Shown here piece by piece: positions 25,801-34,028 of a DNA stretch of 64,000 nt. The position numbers were made by a program, and so were the translations under genes. The notes below the pieces were generated by a model. The model did no database searches. It had not been told where the DNA came from and saw only the letters and a program-made list of their open reading frames with translations. Each line of letters opens with the position of its first letter. Positions within the stretch are counted from its first letter, which is position 1. The DNA lies in the NCBI RefSeq assembly GCF_028389875.1, contig NC_084670.1, positions 17,145,383 through 17,209,382 on the forward strand, written 5' to 3'. Source of the DNA: Rhea pennata (taxonomy: Eukaryota > Chordata > Aves > Rheiformes > Rheidae).

Positions 25801-26967
25801 ATTGCAGTATAGGTTAGGGTTGCAGGTTCTGTACTGGTATGGAGCTGGGCATATGCATCTGTCTCTACTGTCTAAAGAGAGAGAAAGAAGGAGGAAGAGA
25901 TGAAAGCAAGTAGCATGCAAATAAAGAGGAGGAAGTCTTGAAAAACTGAAATCTTGAAACAGAAGTAGCAGTACCCCCCAAAATTAGGAAGTCAAACACA
26001 TTTACAGCAATGTCACTACAAGTTCTCTTGATTACAGACAAATGGGACAACCGTTTAGTATGTATCTCAGTTTTTGCTAGTTTCAGAACTTCTGAGTTAC
26101 AGAGATAGAAAATACAAATGAAATGGAAGGCCTACACCAGCTATATAAATGCATATTTTAATTGCCACTTGATCTTACATTTGTACTATATATGTGTATT
26201 TGTACTACATATATATAATTTCTCATTCAACTACATTTTGCACAGCCCAGACAAGGCTAATAGTGTTGGTAAAACAATCTTTTTTAAGACTAGTGAAGCA
26301 AAGGAGTTCCCAGATTTAGGATCAATACACTTTTGACTATGTAAAGTAAGGTTCTAATAGCAATCCTGCTGAACCTCCCACTTTCATTAATTGAGCTGGG
26401 CAGTCCATAGTAAGACAGGAAGAGAATCATCTGCATTTTAGCCAAATTGTTGTCAAAGTCTTATATTGTCATCACAACCAAGGATATTAAAACATGTGTG
26501 TTAATCTGTTGTTACATATATTCTTTTTTTTCCTAGCTGATCACTACATAATAAAAACCAGTGAAAATCTTCTGGACTTAAGGAATGACTTTGATAATGC
26601 TACTTCTGTGAATTCCTCTGATCTCATTCCTAAGGCTGCTGGTACCAGAGAATTATTTACAATTCAACCAGAAAATCTAAAGATAGAAAATGGCACTATA
26701 ATCTACATTGCTATACGTGCTGCTGCTAACACAAGCTTAACCTCAGATGTGTCTAACATAGCACATGCCACATGGTTCATTCCTCCAAAAGCAGCTGTAC
26801 CTTCAGAGAAGCCTTCAAATGATGACAGCAATAAAGGTGGTGTTAATATTACAGTAATAGTGGCAATAGTAGCTGGGTGTGTAGTTGTTGTTTGTATTAT
26901 TGTAAGTTCTACTGTGTGTGTTTTACAAAAAAAAAGCAGAAGAAAGGATCCTGCCATCAGAATGTAA
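10687..26967 (+). CDS. CLCA1: Calcium-activated chloride channel regulator (CLCA1/3/4 group), complete, 14 coding exons
   Basis: Coding exons: 10687-10866, 12649-12789, 13034-13184, 13844-13961, 14672-14843, 16718-16945, 18739-18963, 20008-20185, 21946-22052, 23023-23247, 23388-23655, 23884-24048, 24903-25133, 26537-26967. They total 2820 nt, 939 residues plus stop, with all junctions GT-AG and in phase; CLCA proteins are usually about 900-945 residues. In order: hydrophobic signal peptide (about 1-28); N-terminal metalloprotease domain with [14 protein letters not shown] (H163, E164, H167); cysteine-rich segment (about 197-275); VWA domain (about 318-480) with complete MIDAS: D323-x-S325-x-S327, T394, D424; beta-sandwich; FnIII-like part (about 735-885); TM helix (about 899-926); short basic tail. 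The family self-cleaves and modulates TMEM16A-type chloride current. Birds are reported to keep one CLCA1/3/4 ortholog, so CLCA1 is the likely name; CLCA4-like labels refer to the same lineage. Confidence 0.96.
11872..11903. repeat. Perfect hairpin, 10-bp core stem in CLCA1-like intron 1
   Basis: CAGATGAGTT and AACTCATCTG are exact reverse complements separated by AA. The flanks AAAAG and TTTTT extend the stem to 15 bp with one G-T mismatch. Confidence 0.85.
12649..12789 (+). CDS. CLCA1: CLCA1-like coding exon 2
   Basis: Residues 61-107, phase 0 at both ends. Acceptor TTCTCTAG, donor GTATGA. Encodes [15 protein letters not shown] and IPKTWK, conserved family text. Confidence 0.95.
13034..13184 (+). 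CDS. CLCA1: CLCA1-like coding exon 3
   Basis: Residues 108-157. Encodes [20 protein letters not shown], the [14 protein letters not shown] block and the YGERG junction. Acceptor TTTTTGTAG, donor GTAATA. Confidence 0.95.
13844..13961 (+). CDS. CLCA1: CLCA1-like coding exon 4, HExxH metalloprotease motif
   Basis: Residues 158-196. Contains [19 protein letters not shown]163 and H167 are the zinc-binding histidines and E164 the catalytic glutamate expected of the family's zincin-like domain. Donor GTATTA. Confidence 0.97.
14672..14843 (+). CDS. CLCA1: CLCA1-like coding exon 5, cysteine-rich segment
   Basis: Residues 197-254. Cysteine-rich: [22 protein letters not shown] and EAGCTFVPD, then [10 protein letters not shown]. 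Acceptor CCTCTAG, donor GTAAGT. Confidence 0.95.
16718..16945 (+). CDS. CLCA1: CLCA1-like coding exon 6, start of VWA domain
   Basis: Residues 255-330. Runs from [11 protein letters not shown] to [12 protein letters not shown]323, S325 and S327 are the first MIDAS loop. Acceptor TTTTTAG, donor GTAAGA. Confidence 0.97.
18739..18963 (+). CDS. CLCA1: CLCA1-like coding exon 7, VWA domain
   Basis: Residues 331-405, phase 0 both ends. Encodes [15 protein letters not shown] and the GGGTNI loop whose T394 is the second MIDAS ligand. Acceptor ACATACAG, donor GTAAAG. Confidence 0.96.
19422..19440 (+). repeat. Poly-G homopolymer, 19 G
   Basis: Uninterrupted run of 19 G in the seventh intron of the CLCA1-like gene, followed by ACTGGGG. 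Quadruplex-prone, and a likely site of sequencing or assembly length error. Confidence 0.95.
20008..20185 (+). CDS. CLCA1: CLCA1-like coding exon 8, VWA domain
   Basis: Residues 406-464. Encodes [10 protein letters not shown], with D424 as the third MIDAS ligand, and the [10 protein letters not shown] strand. Acceptor AATTCAG, donor GTAAAT. Confidence 0.96.
21946..22052 (+). CDS. CLCA1: CLCA1-like coding exon 9
   Basis: Residues 465-500, the end of the VWA domain ([23 protein letters not shown]). Only 107 nt, so it is not apparent as a stand-alone open frame; found by phase and acceptor/donor (TCTTTCAG, GTTTGT). Confidence 0.93.
22492..22517. repeat. Perfect palindrome, 12-bp arms, in CLCA1-like intron 9
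   Basis: TTTTAAGCCCTT and AAGGGCTTAAAA are exact reverse complements with AA between them. Confidence 0.85.
23023..23247 (+). CDS. CLCA1: CLCA1-like coding exon 10
   Basis: Residues 501-575. Encodes [17 protein letters not shown] and [15 protein letters not shown]; counterpart of the exon that opens this window. Acceptor TCTCTAACAG, donor GTAAAG. Confidence 0.95.
23388..23655 (+). CDS. CLCA1: CLCA1-like coding exon 11
   Basis: Residues 576-664. Encodes [30 protein letters not shown] and the [13 protein letters not shown] strand ending DNGAG. Family members are self-cleaved in this general part of the protein; I cannot place the exact bond here. Confidence 0.95.
23884..24048 (+). CDS. CLCA1: CLCA1-like coding exon 12
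   Basis: Residues 665-719. Encodes [21 protein letters not shown] and YIPGYREN. Acceptor TATACCAAG, donor GTAAAG. Confidence 0.94.
24903..25133 (+). CDS. CLCA1: CLCA1-like coding exon 13, FnIII-like start
   Basis: Residues 720-796. Encodes [29 protein letters not shown] and [14 protein letters not shown]. Acceptor CCAAACAG, donor GTAAGT. Confidence 0.95.
26537..26967 (+). CDS. CLCA1: CLCA1-like terminal coding exon with membrane anchor
   Basis: Residues 797-939, stop TAA 26965-26967. Contains [26 protein letters not shown] and SNIAHA motifs, then a 28-residue hydrophobic stretch rich in valine and isoleucine and a basic tail [13 protein letters not shown]. The anchor contrasts with mammalian CLCA1, which is secreted. 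Confidence 0.95.
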
Positions 26968-29900
26968 ACATATCTATAAAATAGAAGCTGAGAAGGAATT
27001 TAGTATAATTTTTACAATAAGTGAAAGGAAAGAAATATTTGTATGTTTGAAGACTAAGTGGTGATTTAAAACAGACATGTATTTGTCTTTTTGATATGCT
27101 TACAGATTAAAATTTTCAAGTGTCTTCTATGTACACTGATTAAATGCTAAAAATATTTGAAAGCAGGTACTCAGAAATGTGATGTGTACTGTCATTTGTT
27201 TCTATGCAATCTAATTACTTAAACTCTTCTGTTGCAAGATTTTTTCAATGGAGTATATTCTTGTTTTCTTAAAGGAGGTAAAGAAAAATAACAGTTTCCT
27301 TAATCTCCGCATAACAATCAAGTAAAACAAGACAGAAAAAGAGATCAAGTAGTGTAATATGATTTTCTGTGCATCCTTTACATGTCTTCAGATAGGCTTA
27401 GTGAGCCAAGAACAAAAATAGCTACCTCCAAGGTATATTTTCAAAAAAAATACTTAGGTATGTGGAGCTACAGGTATGTGTAGTGCAGCACAGGATTTAA
27501 ATACTTGCAGAATGAGAACTGCACAATATATGCAAATGAGCACATGGAAAAGGCTCCAAGGTGGATATGAAAAAGAGCTGTAAGTCAGGAGCCAGCATGA
27601 ACCTTTATATAGCTTTAAAGCTGCTAAAGAAGAAGGAGTGTGAAGAAAGGAGAGGGATCTCTATGACTGTATTTCTACCGCTATCATATATATATATTAT
27701 TTGTTAGGAACTACATCATACAGTCAGAATAAATGGGTTGCAGCACCGCTCCTGGAACTACTTCCCTGAGCTACATAAAAATATGGCAGATTTTAATACG
27801 CAATGTCCATGATCCAAGACAAATGATGCATTCCTCTGAAGACACCCCATTTCTACCTGCCTAGTAAGCACAGCTGCAATGTTTACTGTGTGGTGACACC
27901 GACATCTAGTGGACTTCACACAAAACATTTCCAGTTTTCCAAAACTGTGCCAAAAATCACTTTATATCAAACCATCTCTTTTGGGGATACTCTGACTTTA
28001 ATATAAAGGCATAACTAAGGGTAAAATCAAATATGATTAAACCAAAGTTTAATTTAGTACTTACAGTTGGCTGCTATTACTGTAGGAGCAATTAGAGGAT
28101 TCATTTGAAGTAAAGGCTTCACTTTACTAAGCACTGTATATACTCATAATAAAAGATCTTAAGAACTCGGTTGAAATAATGCAGGATTCACCTCCCTTCA
28201 GAAGATCTGTGAAGAAGGCAGACATAATTTGCTCATTTGTGCATCTTGACAAGTAAGTGCAAAATGAAAGGGCAAGACTGTTTTAATGATTTCACTGATT
28301 ATGTTTATATTGACAGTTTGCATATTCAAATGCTATGTGGGCTGGGATCCTGGCTATTGATGCAACTGTCATGTGCGACTTTAGACTAGCTAGAAAAGCT
28401 GTGCTAGTTAAGCCAACAAATTTTGTTCCCAAGTATGGTCTTCCCAAAGCTCTTCTCAAAAGGATTGCATCTTCCTTCACAGAGCTTTTCTAGTAGTACA
28501 TCTCAGTCTTCTACAAAGATTAGTTTAAATATTCCTGTATCATGGATGGAGAACCTGTGGTACTATGTGATAAACTGGTTTTCCCCATAGTTATCAGCAG
28601 GTAACAAGTAAAGCTGCAGATATAGCTCTGGTCATTAAACTATCATTGCACAGTAAAAAGGAGAAAACCAAAAACTTGTTCATTTTTAATTTCCATAGGG
28701 AAAAATTCTGGCCTGCAGAATTTTCCTGAGAGAGCTAGGCAGGATGGGACCAAACTGATATGCTACTTGGGTACCAAAATATCCCACTGTGTCTCTAAAA
28801 AGTATGAAACTCTAGTAACAAAGGTTATCACAAGAACAACACATGATTTATCCAGTCCCATCCCCTGAAAATTCAGGACCTTTGCCTACTGAGTGTTTTG
28901 CCAGTTCCTCTATGCACTTCTGGTGCAATTCCAGTTGAAGTGTTTCCAGGGAGTATGGCAGCAGCTGCAGTGATAATCAGTAGAAGATTACACTAATGAA
29001 AAGGGGAGCACTAATTCCTACTCAGATAGCAATAGTTTCTAGACAAAAACATGGTGTAGAGAAGGGTCACCTTCTGTTTCTGTCAAATCCAGCACCCAGA
29101 TCTTTAATGCAAGTCTGACTGTACAGACACCAAACAGCTGGTATTACTCATTTTATATTCTTTGCCCAGTTATTACAAAACTAATCTCACATTTGTTTAT
29201 GTTGACATGAAGGCTATATACTCATATCAAGTGTCCCTACCTACTTCAGTAATAAAAGCTTTGATAACTAGAGAGAGTGGGAAATACTGAACACATTTCT
29301 TTAGAAACAATACACTCTGCTCCTTTTATTTTGTATGTATTTTAATTACATTAATGCATGTTGAACCAAGTTTACCTTCAGATTTTCATGCATATATATT
29401 CTCAACATCTGGTTCAAGGACTGCTGCTGTTCTTTGCAGTATGAGATGGGAGTTCTGCACAGTTATGGCTAGAAGCACTCCTCATTTCCAGCTGCTTAAG
29501 TCCATTAAAAGAGGATATAAATCCATATTCACAGAACAACTCTTTTATACAAAATATATGTTGCAATTGCACAATCATAAGTGGGAAGGGAAGTACTGAC
29601 AAAAGATGTGATCTATGTCACTATTTATAGTATAGAATTAAATAAGTATGAATTTCAGCACAGGTACTATAGTATTGGGATTATTCATACTACCAAATGT
29701 TATTTATTTATTTTAATGTGTTACCACTGCAATATAAACTGAATCATGGAGTCATTTTTGGGTGGTCTTTATTAAATCTTTGATCTCGGTTTAAATTTTT
29801 CCTTCCCATAAATTTGGAAAGTAATACTGGGAGTCAGCTTATAAGCATTTAATTTATAACTTGTTATTCTTTATATCATAAGTATTTCATACTTTAATTA

Positions 29901-32183
29901 CATCAGAAATATTTTAATTTAATATAAAATGTTAATAATTACTATTTTGTAGGTGTAAATCTTTAAGAATATGACCAAAGATTCATTAACATCAAAGAAT
30001 TAACTCTGGAAGCACTCCCAATGTATTCATTAGATGTTGGTAAGTTACAGACAAAGGATTGCTTTAAAGGTCAGGTATTTTTAGACACTCATATATTCCT
30101 CAGAATTAAAGCATATCTTACTGACAAAGTCAGCAAACAAAACAAAAGTTTACTTTATCTACGAAGCCATTCTGAACCATGTCAAAATCTGTTAAACCAA
30201 GAATGTTTTTGCAAAGTGATTTTCAAAAATGCTGAGTATTTTACATTCAGTAAAATGCTCGATATTTCATACATTTTCAATGCTTTGATTTTTATCAAGT
30301 TTGTCCAGAAAAAGCTACTAGACAAGAAAAAAATTAAGATTAGTTTTTTCGCGTATAAACTGGACACAGAAGTAAAGTTAATACAGAGTTAGTAAAAGGG
30401 ACTGTGTTGCATCATATAGTGATTCACACCTACAGATCTCAAGTTTCACAACTTACAGTGTATTCAAAGGTAAAACTTTGTTATAAAATTTTACACCTAC
30501 ATAATCAACCTAATAAATTAAAATAAATGTAATGATCTGCAGAGACATAAAAGACTAGAGCTACAGCAATTCTAACCATTAGGATTTTTTGCCTCCCACT
30601 TTAGGCAATCTTAATCAGAAATCCTCAAATCGGTTATTATCAAATAACAGTAAATAGTTCTCTGTATAAATTCCACTTCTGACCATGGGTAGGGATCTTC
30701 CAGCCTGTGTTTATACACCACAGTACAAGGTGTAAAGGGTTATTTCTTGGATCTTCTTGTGTGCTAAATGCAGTGCTGAAGATCATGCAACAGGAAAAAA
30801 CAGTGTTCACTGATGTGATCTAGAAACGTATCTATTAGGGCATGGGGCACCGATCTCAGAGATGACAGGGAATGGCATGCTTAAATTTCTTTTTCAGACT
30901 GAGACAATTCAGTAGATTCCCTTGTGGTTTATACTTCAATGTACAAGATGACCACTCCTGCTGTCCACTCTACACTTCTGAAGGAGATTAATGTTCCTCT
31001 GGCACTGGTGGCAGAAGCAAATATGCTGACTTCTCACCTATTTCCAGATGATTAGATTAGAACAAGCTAGAGTATCACTATACACCATACATTCTATGAA
31101 CACACCTTTAGAGCTGTTTAGCTCCATATCTAGTTCATAACTAAGCACCAGACACAGCTCTACATACCAGACACAGCTCTCCTTACCTGAGCCAGATTTA
31201 TTAGTTTAATCTGAACCCAATTCCCCTGATGATTTGTTTGGCTCTGAATAGCGGTTGTAGAGAAACACCAAATTGCCACTAAGAGCCCTTGCTGCAGGTA
31301 CTGAAGCTTCCAATAAAGACAGGACAGACAGCCTGTACATGGTAATTTCTTAAGATGGCAAAAGGAATCTCCAAACTGTTAACACCCAAATACATGTTTC
31401 TTCCAGGATGTCCAGAAGCCTTCTAGCGCTTGTCATGACCATTAGGTTATAGGCTTGTACGGTACAGAGAAAGAGAACTTCAAGAAAGCAAATAATTCCA
31501 TAGTGGTTTTGTTGATACTAAAATACTGTGGAAAAGACAGGCAACATGTAGTTCCAGATTCTGTTCCAATGACTGAATCTAATGTTAAACACCTGTAGGG
31601 TAAAACAGTGAAAAAAAGTCTTCCAAACAAGGTCTGCTTAATATGAAATATATAAACATACATTAAGACATATCTCCTTCCTCTCAGGTAAGTATGGTAA
31701 CCATTTGCCTGAAGAGTTATTTTCTCCCCTTCACTCACCCACTGACTGCTTAAATATTCATGAAAAGAGCAAGAACGTTAAAAAAAAATGAAAATAATAT
31801 TTGTTCCCCAAATATGCCAAATAGCCAACTTGTTAAAGGTGGAAATACAGTGTAGTCAAGCCATCTTCCTAAGATTAGGCCTCCTTTAAAGGAAACAGTT
31901 AAGTCTTCCAAATCCTATGTGAACACTCTAACCTATGAGGGCTTAAAAGAAAGGACTTTCTCCTCTTCCATACAGGCTATCCTAGGAAAGGAGTGGTATC
32001 TACTCATGCAGGAAAGAGCTGATTCTCAAGGCTATCAATATACTAGAGAAAGCAGCACCTTTCTCTAGTAGGTAAGGCCCATAAGCCTTGGGTAGTAGCA
32101 GGGTATAAGGGACATCTGCCGTGTTTTGGCCATGGCTAGACCATTGGAAATTCCAGCCTGTACACATCAGTCTCTCCAAGTAT
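26968..32183. other. 3' UTR and intergenic space, CLCA1-like gene to CR1 fragment
   Basis: AT-rich sequence, no gene recognised. The first several hundred bases are probably 3' UTR. Open frames are short, have no domain signature and do not chain. A short direct duplication (ACCAGACACAGCTCT twice, near 31147-31180) is present. Very AT-rich around 29640-29960. Confidence 0.6.
27728..27733 (+). terminator. Candidate poly(A) signal AATAAA of CLCA1-like gene
   Basis: First canonical AATAAA after the stop codon, 760 bp downstream. An ATTAAA near 27106 is an alternative. Confidence 0.4.
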
Positions 32184-32430
32184 TACAGAATCACAGAATG
32201 GATAAGGCTGAAAGGGACCACTGGAGATCATCTAGTCCAAACTCCTCTGCTCAAGCAGGGTCACCTAGAGCGTGTTAGACAGGATCACATCCAGGCAGGT
32301 TTTGAATATCTCCACAGAAGGAGACTCCACAACTTCTCTGGGCAACCTGTTCTGGTGCTCTGTTACTCTCACAGTAAAGAAATTCCTCTTCATCTGTCTC
32401 ACCTGAGGTGAGTACTTCTGCCTTGAGGCA
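32184..32430 (-). mobile_element. CR1 LINE, 3' fragment
   Basis: Begins with ACAGAATCACAGAATGG, the reverse complement of the CR1 3' terminal ATTCTGTG repeats, then the characteristic GGAGATCATCTAGTCCAA, GAGACTCCACAACTTCTCTG and GTTCTGGTGCTCTGTTACTC blocks. 5'-truncated, as usual. The far boundary is approximate. Confidence 0.93.
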
Positions 32431-33480
32431 ACTGCACTCAATTTGACATCTCAGTCAATGGATTCTGTCAATGGCAACTGCTCATGGTTAACACGAATGA
32501 AAGCTATGAAACAAAATAATTGTGTTTATATGTTCGAATCTTAATTCTTTGATGTTGCTGTCTTTTCACATATCTTACACTGGAATCACAAACACCAGTA
32601 ATTGTTTTTTATATGATTGCGTAGCATTATCTGCAAGCACATTACCTCCTTTAACATCTGAGGTTCTTGACATATTATTATGCCAGTAAAATTCATTTTA
32701 GGAAAATGGAAACAAACTAGCCATATAGTTTTTATATAGAAATACTGATACATTGTATTATATACATAATACAATACAAGCTGAAAGAGGTAAAATATAA
32801 TTCAAGCAAAGCAAACACATACTTACAATACAACAGCTTTCTGGCCCTCTCCTTATCACTACTACTTGCAAAATGAGAACTTCATACTTCTTTTTTTTTT
32901 TTAATGCTGGAATACAAGCAGTACTTAAGCAAGATTGTTTGTTACACTTATTTCCTTTTTCTGGAATTCACTTCCTGCCCTGATGCCACAGGATTTCCTC
33001 TGACTTTATCAAGTTTCGCTAAGGATTACAGTTTGTTGGTGAGTTACTTAACTGAATCACAAGGATAATTTTCAAGCTAGGAATATTAATTTGTTGCCAA
33101 TAATGCTACATTGTAAATCTGTTTTAAAACAACCATCCATGCCGAAGGGCCTCTTTTCTTCTGAAGCATTTGAAAATTGTGATCAATTTAAAACAAAGCA
33201 AAACTATTAGAGTGTAATTTCACCTTTTAGTTTGCTTAATTAGTGGCACTGAGTTAGAATACAGTAGAGCTATAATACTTGGTATTTTTAAAGACTACTT
33301 CTGTGTTATTTTGGTGGCATTTTACGATTGTGTCAATGTACGTATTTATCTAAACGAATTCTTTTAACAAACAGCCATTTCCTGAGTTACTTCTGACAAA
33401 ATATTTCACGATTTACATTGCCATGGCCTACCCTTTTAAGTATTTTTCCTGAAGACAAACGAGGCTTGACTCACAAAAAC
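32431..33480. other. Intergenic sequence upstream of SH3GLB1 CpG island
   Basis: AT-rich, no gene or repeat recognised apart from a short poly-T near 32890. Base composition changes abruptly to GC-rich at about 33480. Confidence 0.6.
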
Positions 33481-33750
33481 CCCGGACTGAGCAAACGGGG
33501 GCGGAAAGGCCTCGTCCTTTCCGAGTCCTCCCTGAGGGCGCCGGGCCCCGGGCTGGGCCGGGCCGCGGGCGGTGGCGCGGGCGGCACCGGCCCGGCCCGG
33601 CCCGCGGGGGACAAGCGCGCACACAAGATGGCCTCCTCGCGCCGCAGATAACGGCCTGGGCCCCCCGCTGAGGCGGCGCCGCGCGCGCGCGCGCGCCACT
33701 GCCCCCCCCGCAGCCGCCGGCCTCAGCGGGGGGGGCGGGGCCTCGCCGGG

Positions 33751-33772
33751 CGCCGCCGCCGCCGCCGCCGCC
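33751..33772. repeat. (GCC)n trinucleotide repeat in CpG island
   Basis: About seven consecutive CGC/GCC units upstream of the SH3GLB1 start codon, in promoter or 5' UTR. Confidence 0.85.
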
Positions 33773-33835
33773 CCGGCCGTTCCGGGCGCCGCGCCTGACG
33801 CCGCCGCCCCGGCCAATCAGCTGCCGCGCTGCGTG

Positions 33836-33860
33836 CGCCGCGCCGCGCCGCGCCGCGCCG
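33836..33860. repeat. (CGCCG)5 pentanucleotide repeat in CpG island
   Basis: Five perfect CGCCG copies about 100 bp before the SH3GLB1 start codon. Confidence 0.9.
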
Positions 33861-33925
33861 GGGGAGGCGCCGCCCCCGGCGGCTCCCCACAGGGACGGGC
33901 CGGAGCGGCCGCCGCCGCGGTGTCG

Positions 33926-33938
33926 GGCTGAGTCAGCC
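33926..33938 (+). promoter_or_regulatory. MARE/NF-E2-type palindrome GGCTGAGTCAGCC
   Basis: 13-bp palindrome around a central TGAGTCA, 18 bp before the SH3GLB1 start codon. It fits the Maf-recognition/antioxidant element core TGCTGAGTCAGC except for the outermost base. Candidate site for CNC-Maf or AP-1 dimers. Confidence 0.5.
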
Positions 33939-33956
33939 GCCCCCGCCCCGCCCAAG

Positions 33957-34028
33957 ATGAACATCATGGACTTCAACGTGAAGAAGCTGGCGGCCGACGC
34001 GGGCACCTTCCTGAGCCGCGCCGTGCAG
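33957..34028 (+). CDS. SH3GLB1: SH3GLB1 coding exon 1, H0 amphipathic helix
   Basis: Residues 1-24, donor GTACGC. Encodes MNIMDFNVKKLAADAG and TFLSRAVQ, the membrane-inserting N-terminal helix. Confidence 0.98.
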
